Shown here: positions 35,103-44,336 of the stretch, piece by piece
Layout of the letters: each line of letters starts with the position of its first letter
Position numbering within the stretch: the stretch's first letter is position 1
Source: JABMQW01 sp964439935
GTDB taxonomy: Bacteria; Fidelibacterota; Marinisomatia; Marinisomatales; TCS56
Length of the DNA stretch: 64,000 nucleotides
Assembly: GCA_964439935.1 (NCBI GenBank)
Contig: CAYTPW010000003.1
Location: forward strand, 62,001 to 126,000
Direction of reading: 5' to 3'
Position numbers and translations under genes: made by a program
The notes under the pieces: model-generated
Database searches by the model: none
What the model saw: the letters and a program-made list of their open reading frames with translations, nothing else
Told to the model about the DNA's origin: nothing

Positions 35103-36737
35103 TCATTTCTCAGCCATGAAAGGGTAACCATATTCAGTGGGTGGTACAAATGTTTCTTTTATGGTCCGCTGTGATACCCAGCGTAACAGGTTGAACATTG
35201 AGCCAGCTTTATCATTGGTGCCGGAAGCCCGGCTGCCTCCAAAAGGCTGTTGTCCGACAACGGCTCCAGTGGGTTTATCATTGATGTAAAAATTCCCGGC
35301 TGCATGAGTCAATGCTGTTGTAGCTTCGATTACGGCCTGGCGATCATCTGCAAATACGCAGCCTGTCAGGGCATAGGGTGAGGTGCTGTCCACTAGTTTT
35401 AGTGTTTTATTCCAGTTTTTCGGATCATAGACATAAATAGTTAAAACAGGGCCGAAAATTTCCTCTTCCATCGTTTTGAAACAGGGATTTGTTGTCAAAA
35501 TGGTGGTCGGTTCGATGAAATAACCGACGGCATCACTGTAGTTTCCACCAGTCAGAATCTCAGCATCAGAAGATTTTTTTGCATAATCGATGTGAGCAGT
35601 AATTGATTCAAAGGCAGGTTTATCAATAACGGCGTTCATGAAATTTCTGAAATCTTCTACGTCACCCATTTTAATTGTAGCTACTTCTTCCAAATAACCT
35701 TTGCGCACTTCCTCCCAGATAGTACTGGGTATATAGCAACGTGAGAGGGCTGAACATTTTTGTCCCTGATATTCGAAAGCACCCCTGACCATGGCAGTAA
35801 TTAATCCTTTTATATCAGCGGAATCATGGGCAATGCAGAAATCCTTGCCGCCGGTCTCACCAACTATTCGAGGGTAGGTCTTATAATTGCTGATATTGTT
35901 GCCAAGAGTCTGCCACATTCCCTGGAAAACACCGGTCGAGCCAGTGAAATGAATCCCGGAGAGGATTGAATTCTGCATTACGATCGGTCCGACCTGGGAA
36001 CCGGGACCGGGAATAAAATTGATCACTCCATCGGGCAAGCCTGCTTTTTTGAACATATCCATCAGAAAAAAGGCCGGGTAAACAGCACTGGAGGCTGGTT
36101 TCCACAAGGAAACATTGCCCATGAGAACCGGAGCTGTTGGTAGATTACCGGCAATAGAGGTGAAATTGAATGGTGTAACAGCAAAAATGAATCCTTCAAG
36201 CGGCCGGTGCTCCACTATATTCCACATCCCATTGGGAGAATAAGGTGGCTGTTGTTCGTAGATCTCCTGAGCATACCAGGTGTTAAAATTGAAAAAATCG
36301 ATCAATTCACAAGCGGAGTCAATTTCAGTCTGGAATGCGTTTTTACTCATGTTAAGCATGGTCGCTGCGTTCACGGTCTGGCGATAGGAACCTGCCAGCA
36401 GGGTTGCCATCCGTCGGAAGATAGCAACACGGCTTTCCCATGGCATCGTTGACCAGCTTTTCCAGGCTGTCTGCGAAGCGTCAATGGCATCGGCAACTTC
36501 CTTTTTACCTGCCAGGTGATACCGCGCGAGAATATGCTGGTGATTATGGGGCATGATGCATTCGGCTAAACGTCCTGTTCGTACTTCCTTACCACCAATG
36601 ATTAAAGGTATTTCAACTTCGGTAGCTTTCAGTTCGGTTATTTTGGACTTTAAATCGGACTTCTCCGGTGTCCCAGGTCCATATGATTTGATCGGTTCAT
36701 TGACTGCTTCCGGAACGGACACTTTTATATTCGGCAT
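35103..36737 (-). CDS. pruA: L-glutamate gamma-semialdehyde dehydrogenase
   Basis: A 544-residue aldehyde dehydrogenase that oxidises glutamate semialdehyde to glutamate, the second step of proline breakdown. The length and the sequences NIVEHRPLEGFIFAVTPFNF, VGETGGKDF (catalytic Glu) and GQKCSALSR (catalytic Cys) are those of the ALDH4/RocA-like group. The start at 36737 is preferred over a GTG at 36752 because GGAGG lies seven bases before it. No proline dehydrogenase gene is adjacent, so glutamate or arginine catabolism may feed it. A possible 18-codon frame overlaps its stop (ATGA) but is not convincing. Confidence 0.94.
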   Translation of the reverse strand: MPNIKVSVPEAVNEPIKSYGPGTPEKSDLKSKITELKATEVEIPLIIGGKEVRTGRLAECIMPHNHQHILARYHLAGKKEVADAIDASQTAWKSWSTMPWESRVAIFRRMATLLAGSYRQTVNAATMLNMSKNAFQTEIDSACELIDFFNFNTWYAQEIYEQQPPYSPNGMWNIVEHRPLEGFIFAVTPFNFTSIAGNLPTAPVLMGNVSLWKPASSAVYPAFFLMDMFKKAGLPDGVINFIPGPGSQVGPIVMQNSILSGIHFTGSTGVFQGMWQTLGNNISNYKTYPRIVGETGGKDFCIAHDSADIKGLITAMVRGAFEYQGQKCSALSRCYIPSTIWEEVRKGYLEEVATIKMGDVEDFRNFMNAVIDKPAFESITAHIDYAKKSSDAEILTGGNYSDAVGYFIEPTTILTTNPCFKTMEEEIFGPVLTIYVYDPKNWNKTLKLVDSTSPYALTGCVFADDRQAVIEATTALTHAAGNFYINDKPTGAVVGQQPFGGSRASGTNDKAGSMFNLLRWVSQRTIKETFVPPTEYGYPFMAEK

Positions 36738-36843
36738 TAATTGCCTCCGCACTGATAATTAGGAATAATAGGGTTTATAAGCCTGAAAATTTACCAGCCA
36801 TTAAAAAACATAAGCAAGGTGGAAGGATGATTTGCTAATTTAA

Positions 36844-37830
36844 TCAGTTGGACAGATTTTGCTTGGCATACTCTTTTATATCATCCAGAATCAGCAGCAT
36901 TTCGTTTATATCAACAGCCGTTACTAATTTATTTCGGTATTGGGCAGCACCCGGGAAATTTTTTAAATACCAACCAAAATGTTTGCGCATAAGTTGTGCC
37001 CCCTGTTGCTCCCCGCGATAATCCGCCTGCATTTTCAAATGTCTGATACAGACCACTACCTGCTCAGTCAGGCTGGGAGGATCCACACCAATTTCCTCAT
37101 TCAGGGCTGCCTTTAATTCGCGGAAAATGAATGGATTCCCAAGCGCGGCTCGTCCGATCATAACCGCGTCGCATCCGGTCTGGTCCAGCATACGGTTCAT
37201 ATCATCAACTGAATTAATATCGCCATTGCCGATTACTGGTATATTAACCGCCGCTTTCAATTGCTTGATCAATTCCCAGTTTGCTGCGCCACCGTAGCTT
37301 TGTTTGGCTGTGCGGGGGTGCAAAGTCAAGGCAGCTATTCCACACTGTTCCAGGCGTACTCCAGCTTCTGGGACAACGATCCTGTTTTGGTCCCAGCCGG
37401 CACGCATTTTAACGGTAACGGGGATTTTGGGAACTGCCTCAACAACTGCCGTGGTGATTTCATCCATGAGATTTAGATCACGCAGTGCTGCCGAACCAGC
37501 CCCGCGCTTGGTAACTTTGGGAACCGGACAGCCGTAATTAATATCGATCAGGTCAGGTTGAAACTGCTGCTTGACTGACCGAGCCGCCTTGGCCATAATT
37601 TCCGGAGTGTCACCGAATATTTGGATACCAATTGGACGTTCCTCATTCTTGAACCTGATCATACTCAATGTTTTATCATTGAGCTGAAAGATTCCATGCG
37701 CTGAAACGAATTCAGAAAAAACTAAACCGGCACCGAATTCCTTGCATAATAAACGGAAGGGGTAATCACTTACACCGGCCATAGGAGCCAGAAATATTGG
37801 CGTTTCAATTTTTAGCCGACCGAGTTCCAT
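36844..37830 (-). CDS. dusB: tRNA-dihydrouridine synthase
   Basis: A 328-residue flavoprotein that reduces uridine in tRNA D-loops. The TIM-barrel start FLAPMAGVSDYPFR, the catalytic NYGCPVPKVTKRGAGSAL region (Cys) and the FMN-binding IGNGDINS and IGRAALGNP are those of DusB. The ATG at 37830 (MELGRLKIET) gives the usual distance to APMAG; a GTG at 37851 would add seven residues. No fis gene is next to it. A divergent rpmB lies about 220 bases away. Confidence 0.94.
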   Translation of the reverse strand: MELGRLKIETPIFLAPMAGVSDYPFRLLCKEFGAGLVFSEFVSAHGIFQLNDKTLSMIRFKNEERPIGIQIFGDTPEIMAKAARSVKQQFQPDLIDINYGCPVPKVTKRGAGSAALRDLNLMDEITTAVVEAVPKIPVTVKMRAGWDQNRIVVPEAGVRLEQCGIAALTLHPRTAKQSYGGAANWELIKQLKAAVNIPVIGNGDINSVDDMNRMLDQTGCDAVMIGRAALGNPFIFRELKAALNEEIGVDPPSLTEQVVVCIRHLKMQADYRGEQQGAQLMRKHFGWYLKNFPGAAQYRNKLVTAVDINEMLLILDDIKEYAKQNLSN

Positions 37831-37973
37831 GGAGCTTGCCGATTCAATCACTTAATTTCTGTTTATACATCAGCTTATTGGATTTATTCAGGTCTGAATT
37901 GTTATAATCCTGTTGTACCGATTTGAATGAACGGCCATCAGCATTACTGTTTGCGGCATACTCAACCTTTTCA

Positions 37974-38004
37974 TTTGTGCTTTCAAAATAGAAGTGTAAA
38001 TTTG
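37974..38004 (+). promoter_or_regulatory. Bacteroidota-type promoter of rpmB
   Basis: TTTG (37974-37977), exactly 19 bases, then TAAATTTG (37997-38004). This is a complete match to the Bacteroidota primary-sigma consensus TTTG-N19-TAnnTTTG. It lies about 45 bases before the rpmB ATG, leaving a short leader with GGAG. The match is seen directly; its use is inferred from the FCB-like sigma factor in this window. Confidence 0.7.
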
Positions 38005-38048
38005 CTGGCTTTTTTGGTTAAGAACAAAACAATTATCCGGAGAATATG

Positions 38049-38285
38049 ATGAGCCGCATGTGCGATGTAACGGGAAAGAAACCAATGTATGGTAATAATG
38101 TCAGCCATGCCCATAATAAATCCCGTCGTCGGTTTAATATCAACCTGCAAAAGAAACGTTTCTGGCTGCCAGACGAAAAACGATTCGTAACGCTAACTGT
38201 TTCCACCCAAGGAATGCGCTTAATCGATAAAAAAGGCATTCGGAAAGTGGTCAATGATCTGCGTTCAAAAGGAATGAAAATATAA
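38049..38285 (+). CDS. rpmB: Ribosomal protein L28
   Basis: A 78-residue large-subunit protein with the family N-terminus MSRMCDVTGKKP, followed by NNVSHAHNKSRRRF and the C-terminal GIRKVVNDLRSKGMKI. Two ATG codons are adjacent; the second (38049) is chosen since GGAG then stands six bases away rather than three. It is monocistronic: its own promoter upstream and a strong terminator 26 bases downstream. Confidence 0.95.
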   Translation: MSRMCDVTGKKPMYGNNVSHAHNKSRRRFNINLQKKRFWLPDEKRFVTLTVSTQGMRLIDKKGIRKVVNDLRSKGMKI

Positions 38286-38311
38286 TATTTCAATCTATAA
38301 TAAATTAAAAC

Positions 38312-38336
38312 TGCCCGGCTAGCCGGGCATTTTTTT
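38312..38336 (+). terminator. Rho-independent terminator of rpmB
   Basis: TGCCCGGCTAGCCGGGCA (38312-38329) is a perfect 18-base palindrome followed by a run of seven T (38330-38336). Confidence 0.93.
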
Positions 38337-38341
38337 ATTGT

Positions 38342-38395
38342 GGGTCCCGTCCTGAAAAAAGTTGACTGAAATAAGGAGGTCAATAATAAGGACCC
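38342..38395. repeat. Nested inverted repeats between rpmB and ftsZ
   Basis: An outer repeat GGGTCC (38342-38347) / GGACCC (38390-38395) encloses an inner repeat TTGAC (38362-38366) / GTCAA (38379-38383). GTCCTGAAAAAAGTTGAC and AAGGAGGTCAA resemble the left end and leader of some insertion sequences (IS3-like), so this may be a leftover IS end. No transposase frame is adjacent, and the reading as an IS relic is a guess. Confidence 0.3.
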
Positions 38396-38491
38396 AATTG
38401 CCCAGCATTAGTAGCTGATACCGTGGGTGCTATCTCCATGTAAATTGAAAAACTTTGTGATTATTTGAACTATTCGCGGTGCTCTTGGGAT

Positions 38492-38526
38492 AAAAAAAGG
38501 GGCAAGCCAGGTACTGGAATTGCCCC
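38492..38526 (-). terminator. Terminator of the dcw cluster after ftsZ
   Basis: Read leftward, GGGGCAA...TTGCCCC (38526-38520 and 38505-38499), with an inner CCAG/CTGG pair extending the stem, then seven T (38498-38492). It begins 24 bases after the ftsZ stop and closes the long division cluster. Confidence 0.9.
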
Positions 38527-38549
38527 TATCAACATCCATGATTTACTTG

Positions 38550-39746
38550 CTATTTATGCTGCTGGCGCACGAAGGCTGGGATCTCCAGATCGTTATCAAA
38601 CAGCGAGGGATTATTGTCATCGAAGATGAATTTCGGCTTATTCTCAGCCGTCGGTGGCTGAATTGTCTCATCGGTCTGTTTCTGATTGATAAGCGGCATA
38701 TTAATGCCATCAGTATAAGCCGGTGAGCTGCTATCGATTTTCGGCTGTTCAGTTTCGTGAGTAGGTTTTCGCTCTTCGATATAATCCGATTGTGAAAAAC
38801 CGGTGGCAATTACCGTTACGCGGATTTCATCCGCCATGGCTGGGTCAATCACCGCTCCAAAGATGATGTTTGCATCCTGGCCAGCCTCTTCAAAAATAAT
38901 TGAAGTTGCTTCATCGACTTCTATCAACGTGAGATCAGGACCTCCCGTTATGTTCACCAGCACACCTTGGGCGCCACCGATATGAGCGCTGTCTAACAAT
39001 GGACTGGAAATCGCCTGTTGAGCCGCCAGAACAGCCCGTTCTTCTCCTCCGGCATTCCCGGTGCCCATAATCGCTTGGCCCATATTTTTCATGATAGTTT
39101 CAACGTCAGCGAAATCCAGGTTTATCAGTCCATGAACATTTATCAGGTCTGAAATTCCTTTTACTGCCTGGTTCAAAGTAGCATCAGCTGTTTTGAAGGC
39201 TTCCATGACAGTGGTGGATTTATCGACGATCGACATCAGTTTTTGATTTGGAATGGCGATAGTGGTATCGCAGGCTTTTCGCAATTCCACCAGCCCGTTA
39301 AGCGCTCGGTTCATCCGTTTGGGACCCTCAAAATTAAACGGCAGTGTTACAATCCCTACCGTCAGGATTCCCAATTCACGGGCTAACTGAGCGATTACCG
39401 GTCCACCGCCCGTTCCGGTTCCACCGCCCATTCCAGCCGTGATAAAGACCATATCGACCTCTTCCATCAGGGCAGTAACCGCTTCTTTATCGGTTTCAAT
39501 CGCTTCGCGCCCAATATCAGCCTTGGCTCCTGCCCCTAATCCTTTTGTGAGGTTTTTACCAATCTGTATCTTATGCAAGGCAGCATTATTTTCCAGATCT
39601 TGAGCATCGGTATTCACAGCAATAAAATCAACACCATGCATACCGGTCTGTATCATCCGGTTGATGGCATTTCCTCCGGCACCACCAACACCGATGACTT
39701 TAAGTTTCGCTTTTTGTTCGGCGAGATAATCGAATTCAAATAACAT
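38550..39746 (-). CDS. ftsZ: Cell-division GTPase FtsZ
   Basis: A 398-residue tubulin homologue that forms the division ring. The GTP-binding signature GGGTGTGGGPV, GGAGGNAINRM and the T7-loop region NLDFADVE are seen. The C-terminal tail ends in LEIPAFVRQ, the conserved peptide that binds FtsA and other partners, after a roughly 70-residue linker. AAGGAG precedes the ATG. It is last in the dcw cluster, 39 bases after ftsA. Confidence 0.97.
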   Translation of the reverse strand: MLFEFDYLAEQKAKLKVIGVGGAGGNAINRMIQTGMHGVDFIAVNTDAQDLENNAALHKIQIGKNLTKGLGAGAKADIGREAIETDKEAVTALMEEVDMVFITAGMGGGTGTGGGPVIAQLARELGILTVGIVTLPFNFEGPKRMNRALNGLVELRKACDTTIAIPNQKLMSIVDKSTTVMEAFKTADATLNQAVKGISDLINVHGLINLDFADVETIMKNMGQAIMGTGNAGGEERAVLAAQQAISSPLLDSAHIGGAQGVLVNITGGPDLTLIEVDEATSIIFEEAGQDANIIFGAVIDPAMADEIRVTVIATGFSQSDYIEERKPTHETEQPKIDSSSPAYTDGINMPLINQKQTDETIQPPTAENKPKFIFDDNNPSLFDNDLEIPAFVRQQHK

Positions 39747-39785
39747 GGATGTTCTCCTTCAGTTAGGTTTCTCTATCTTCAATGT

Positions 39786-41057
39786 TTAAAAAAATTCTTT
39801 GAACCATTTTTTCAATTTTCCAATTGCCCGAGTCAGCGGCTTATCAGGCAACAAACCGGTATTGAATTCTTCTTCCTGTGTTTTCCATTGCGTTAATCCC
39901 AGGACAGTTGTATAAGCAGGACTCGAGGCCACGTCAACCACTCCGCTGATACCTTTGGGATAACCGATTCGCACCGGTTCTTGAAAAACCTCCCCTGCCA
40001 GCGAGGTGATATTTTTCAATAGGGCACCACCACCGGTTATGACTGCCCCAAAAGTTAACCGTTCACGGATATCCGCCCGCGCAATCTCACGCGTCACCAT
40101 CTGAAATAATTCCACCATGCGTGCTTCTACGTACCGCGACAATTCGTGCTCGGATACTTTACGGGCAATTTCACCTTCTTTTGCCGGTAATTCGAAATCC
40201 AGTTCAGTTGAGGCCAGAGCAGCCTTAGCCGAAGCATATTTCAGCTTTATCTGCTCCGCTTCCTCAATATTGATCTGCAGCATCATGGCAATATCATTGG
40301 TGATGCTGTTAGCTCCCAAACCGATTACGGCGGAATGGCGTATTCCACCTTCGTAATAAACGGTTATGTCGGTTGTGCCGGCACCAATATCAACCAGTGC
40401 GACACCTAATTCTTTTTCATCATGGGTTAAGGTTGGCAGGGAAGCTGCCAGTGCCTGGAAAACCAGAGCTTCAACCTCAATCCCCAGCTCTTCAGCACAT
40501 TTAGCTAAATTTTTCGCCGCTGTTGTGGCAACGGTGATCAGGTGAATCCGTGCTTCAAGACGCCTTCCGGACATGCCTACCGGATCTTTGATGCTGCCCA
40601 TTGTATCAATTATATATTCCTGTGGCAGTACATGCAGAATATCACGGTCCATGGGCAAGGATATGGCTTTAGATAATTCAAGTACCCGGTGTATATCCTG
40701 TGCGGATATTTCATGCTCAACAGGGATATTCTGAGTACTACTCTTGTGCACTGCAATCGCCCCCTGAGTATTGATCCCGCGAATATGCTCCCCGGAAATG
40801 CTCATTATTGCCCGTTCCACCTTCACATTGGCCATTAGTTCAGCTTCTTTCAAAGCTTCATCGAGTGCAGTAATAGTTTTATCAATATGAATCAAACTAC
40901 CTTTGCGCATTCCGGTGAATGGTTTTGTCCCCAGTCCAAGCAGTTTAATAGTACCATTTTCTGAATTTGTCTCAACTATGGCACAACGGATTTGGGATGA
41001 ACCGATGTCGATTCCAACCTGAATATTTTTATCCTGTCCTCGGTTTAATGGATTCAT
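39786..41057 (-). CDS. ftsA: Cell-division protein FtsA
   Basis: A 423-residue actin-like ATPase that ties FtsZ filaments to the membrane. VGIDIGSSQIRCAI is the phosphate-1 motif and VDIGAGTTDITVY the phosphate-2 motif; the end KLKKWFKEFF is the amphipathic membrane-targeting helix. The ATG at 41057 is chosen over the one at 41063 because AAGGA then lies six bases away, and it overlaps the ftsQ stop as ATGA, giving coupled translation. Confidence 0.95.
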   Translation of the reverse strand: MNPLNRGQDKNIQVGIDIGSSQIRCAIVETNSENGTIKLLGLGTKPFTGMRKGSLIHIDKTITALDEALKEAELMANVKVERAIMSISGEHIRGINTQGAIAVHKSSTQNIPVEHEISAQDIHRVLELSKAISLPMDRDILHVLPQEYIIDTMGSIKDPVGMSGRRLEARIHLITVATTAAKNLAKCAEELGIEVEALVFQALAASLPTLTHDEKELGVALVDIGAGTTDITVYYEGGIRHSAVIGLGANSITNDIAMMLQINIEEAEQIKLKYASAKAALASTELDFELPAKEGEIARKVSEHELSRYVEARMVELFQMVTREIARADIRERLTFGAVITGGGALLKNITSLAGEVFQEPVRIGYPKGISGVVDVASSPAYTTVLGLTQWKTQEEEFNTGLLPDKPLTRAIGKLKKWFKEFF

Positions 41058-41815
41058 GACCATTCCTTGGCAATTATTTGTTTAGCATACCGTAGATCCA
41101 GGTTGGCATAATCCGTAAGAGCCTTGATCCCTCTAATCGCATGATTGAAAGCCATTAAAACATATATTTTTTCAATGATATCCGTATCTCCCAGATTGAT
41201 CACGGTGGGATTATTTGTAAGAATGAAAGTATACTCATCATCCTGGTTCAGGGTTATTTCCGAAATTTCATCATATAATGTGTCAATATGTTTATATACT
41301 TCCACCAAAACGTTTACGGTCTCTTTCATCTTTACTGATAATACCGGTTGACCGATGGGATAGAGGCCAGGATCGGGATTAAATCCGGATAAAGTGGGTA
41401 TTTGAAACTCGTAGGTTTGAGCTACTAATGGCAGCACGATACCATCCTGATCGAGAAGGACCAGCGGATCGATATTGACCAATGCGATCGGATTTCGTTC
41501 AATTACCTCAACAATCAGTTGATGTGGGTAACGCCGACTTATACGAGTCGCTGCGATATATGGATGCTGATCAATTTTTTTGCTCAGTTCTACCAAATCA
41601 AGATTAAATAGAGAAGTGGATTCCATATTGTTCATTATATTGCGTAACTCGGTTTTTGATACAATCGAATTTCCGGTGAACCGAATTTTTTGCAGACTGA
41701 ACAAACCGGCTTCAATCGTCCAGGCATACCCGCCCCAGGTCAAACCGGCCAGGGAGACAATCAGCCAGAAAATAATCAGGTATGTAACGAAATTCTTTCT
41801 AATAGCTTTCTTCAT
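41054..41815 (-). CDS. ftsQ: Cell-division protein FtsQ/DivIB
   Basis: A 253-residue bitopic protein: a basic N-terminus, one membrane helix (about 10-30), a POTRA domain (about 33-105, LQKIRFTGNSIVSKTEL) and a beta domain. It links early and late division proteins with FtsL/FtsB. Sequence conservation is low as usual; position between murC and ftsA makes the call firm. murB and ddl, which sit here in many bacteria, are absent; the gap to murC is 32 bases. Confidence 0.9.
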   Translation of the reverse strand: MKKAIRKNFVTYLIIFWLIVSLAGLTWGGYAWTIEAGLFSLQKIRFTGNSIVSKTELRNIMNNMESTSLFNLDLVELSKKIDQHPYIAATRISRRYPHQLIVEVIERNPIALVNIDPLVLLDQDGIVLPLVAQTYEFQIPTLSGFNPDPGLYPIGQPVLSVKMKETVNVLVEVYKHIDTLYDEISEITLNQDDEYTFILTNNPTVINLGDTDIIEKIYVLMAFNHAIRGIKALTDYANLDLRYAKQIIAKEWS

Positions 41816-41847
41816 TTAGTTAGTCTGAGGCAGCTTTAATTTGCATT

Positions 41848-43230
41848 TTAACGGGGCTTTACACTCAGTTTTTGAATTAGCCTATCACTAAAGCGCCAGA
41901 TATTTCCTGCGCCGATTGTAATAACCATATCGCCGGATTTGATTATTTTCCCCAATTCCTCGATCAATTCGACGAGGTTCGGAACATAATACACTCGCTT
42001 ATGGCCCAGATCACGGGCGGCCTGGACAACCAGCTCACCGGATATTCCTGGCAATGGCTCTTCCCGAGCTGGGAAAATATCGCAGACAACCAGAACGTCA
42101 CTTTCCAGGAAAGCGGCGGCAAATTCACGATGAAAATCGCGGGTTCGTGAGAATAAATGTGGTTGAAACACTGCTACCAGCCGTCGATCCCAGCCATTGC
42201 GGGCGGCCTGGAGTGTGGCCGTCACTTCGGTAGGGTGATGGGCGTAATCATCGACAACCATTATGTCCCGGGCGATTCCCTTAATCTCAAAACGCCGCCT
42301 GACACCAGCATAGGCTTCGATCCCTTTTTTAATTGTCCTAAAACTGAGGTTCATCTCCATGCCCAGGGCAACAGCAGCCAGAGCATTCAGGACATTATGC
42401 TCGCCGGGCAGCTGGAGCGTAATTTCACCTAAATTCCGATTGTGAGCTATGACAGTAAAGCTGGTTTCTGATTCGTGATAACGAATGTTGTTGGCTCGGA
42501 AAATGGCTTGATTGGAAAAACCATAAGTGATAACCGGTCGCTTGATATTGGCTAAAATACCCTGCACACCCGGTGAGTCGAGGCAGGCAATCACCACCCC
42601 ATAGAATGGAACTGCATTGCAAAACTGGTTGAACGCTCCTTGCATATCCGGGAGATCAGCATAGCAATCAGTATGCTCCAATTCAATATTGGTAACAATG
42701 GCGATGGTCGGTCGTAAAGCCAGGAAACTGCGATCGAATTCGTCCGCTTCAACGATGATAATTTCACCAGAACCGAGTTTGGAATTTGTATCGATGTTCT
42801 TAACCAACCCTCCGACTACTAATGTTGGATCGAGACCGGCGCTGGAAAGGATTGAACCAATCATAGAAGTTGTCGAAGTTTTACCGTGGGTACCGCTCAC
42901 CCCGATGCTCAAATCCTTGACGGCGATCAACTCGCCCAGCATCTCTGCCCGTTTAATGATCGGTATTCCCCGTTGTCGTGCTGCAACCAATTCCGGGTTA
43001 TCTTCTTTAACCGCACTTGAGTAAACCAGTACATCGCATTTTGTGACATGCTCTGATTTGTGTCCCTGATAAATTTGTGCCCCAAGTTTTTTTAAACGCT
43101 TAACGATGTCTGATTCTTGTAAATCGGAACCGGTAATGCCGAAATCTTGGTTTAGCAGCAGTTCGGCAATACCGCTCATACCGATACCACCGATACCGAC
43201 AAAATGAATATTTTTGACTTTTCTGAACAT
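41848..43230 (-). CDS. murC: UDP-N-acetylmuramate-L-alanine ligase
   Basis: A 460-residue ATP-dependent ligase adding L-Ala to UDP-MurNAc. The N-terminal GIGGIGMSGIAELL, the ATP loop GTHGKTSTTSM and the DDYAHHPTEV motif are diagnostic. The start overlaps the murG stop by one base (TGATG). Confidence 0.96.
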   Translation of the reverse strand: MFRKVKNIHFVGIGGIGMSGIAELLLNQDFGITGSDLQESDIVKRLKKLGAQIYQGHKSEHVTKCDVLVYSSAVKEDNPELVAARQRGIPIIKRAEMLGELIAVKDLSIGVSGTHGKTSTTSMIGSILSSAGLDPTLVVGGLVKNIDTNSKLGSGEIIIVEADEFDRSFLALRPTIAIVTNIELEHTDCYADLPDMQGAFNQFCNAVPFYGVVIACLDSPGVQGILANIKRPVITYGFSNQAIFRANNIRYHESETSFTVIAHNRNLGEITLQLPGEHNVLNALAAVALGMEMNLSFRTIKKGIEAYAGVRRRFEIKGIARDIMVVDDYAHHPTEVTATLQAARNGWDRRLVAVFQPHLFSRTRDFHREFAAAFLESDVLVVCDIFPAREEPLPGISGELVVQAARDLGHKRVYYVPNLVELIEELGKIIKSGDMVITIGAGNIWRFSDRLIQKLSVKPR

Positions 43231-44336
43231 CAGGCTTGCGCTAATTCCAAAATTTGGTCAACGATCAAATCAGCTGCATCTGGACGGGCCAGATGTCGAG
43301 CCTCAACCACCATTTTATCTAATCTGTCAGGATCAGCGATTAGATCTAGTATCTCCTTTGATAATATATCTGCTGACAGCGTTTTTTCAGGGATCAAGCG
43401 GGCAGCACCAGCGGATTCCAAACTGCGGGCATTCCAGGTTTGATGGTCGGCGGCGGCTGTGGGAAGAGGAATCAGTATGGCCGGTTTCCCGCAAACCGTA
43501 ATTTCCGCCAAAGTTAGGGCACCGGCCCGAGCGATGATCAACTGGCTGAGAGCATAAGCATGTTCCATCTGATCAACGAAGGGGAGAACCCGGACCTGTT
43601 GGTTATCGTAATGCTGGAAGGATCTGTATTGATTTGTTCCGGTCTGCCAGATGATCTGAATTCCGGCTGTCGTTAACTGCTTGACTGCAGAAGCCATGAC
43701 CTTATTCAAGGCTGCCGAACCCTGACTACCCCCAAATAGAAAAACGGTCGTTTTTTTCTGATCAAGATTGAATATTTCCGCACCCTGTTTCGGATCACCT
43801 TTTATGATACTTTTGCGAACTGGGTTGCCGGTAATTACAGTGTTGGTCGATTGTAGATGTTTGACCGTTTCAGGAAAAGCCAGACAGACACAGTTCACTT
43901 TCTGCGCTAATTTCTGCGTAGTGATACCCGGATATGAATTCTGTTCCTGGATTAGTGTCGGGATCCTGTTTCTCACTGCCGCAAGGAGTGGCATTCCACT
44001 GGCGTAACCTCCAGTTCCGACTACAACCATTGGATGAAGCACTTTGATAAGATTACTGGCTTTTCGATAGGAGGCAATTAGACGGCTGGGAAAGAGCAGA
44101 TTGCGACCCAGACTGGTTACATCAATTCCCCGTTGAATCCCGCGAATTGATAAAAGGGTATGGTGCAATTTGCGATTCGGTAAAATGGTTGCCTCTAATC
44201 CGAATCTTGAACCAATATAATGTATCTGTGTGGTTGGCTCTCTTTCTAAAAGTCGTGTACCTATAGCCAGAGCAGGGAACAGATGGCCGCCTGTTCCACC
44301 TCCTGCAATTATTATCTTCTGGCCGGCAGCGCTCAT
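43230..44336 (-). CDS. murG: UDP-GlcNAc:lipid I N-acetylglucosaminyltransferase
   Basis: A 368-residue peripheral glycosyltransferase that turns lipid I into lipid II at the inner membrane. The GGTGGHLFPALA loop and the C-terminal donor-binding region GALTLAEITVCGKPAILIPLP are typical of MurG (GT28). The ATG at 44336 forms ATGA with the ftsW stop; a GTG at 44345 would add three residues. Confidence 0.96.
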   Translation of the reverse strand: MSAAGQKIIIAGGGTGGHLFPALAIGTRLLEREPTTQIHYIGSRFGLEATILPNRKLHHTLLSIRGIQRGIDVTSLGRNLLFPSRLIASYRKASNLIKVLHPMVVVGTGGYASGMPLLAAVRNRIPTLIQEQNSYPGITTQKLAQKVNCVCLAFPETVKHLQSTNTVITGNPVRKSIIKGDPKQGAEIFNLDQKKTTVFLFGGSQGSAALNKVMASAVKQLTTAGIQIIWQTGTNQYRSFQHYDNQQVRVLPFVDQMEHAYALSQLIIARAGALTLAEITVCGKPAILIPLPTAAADHQTWNARSLESAGAARLIPEKTLSADILSKEILDLIADPDRLDKMVVEARHLARPDAADLIVDQILELAQA

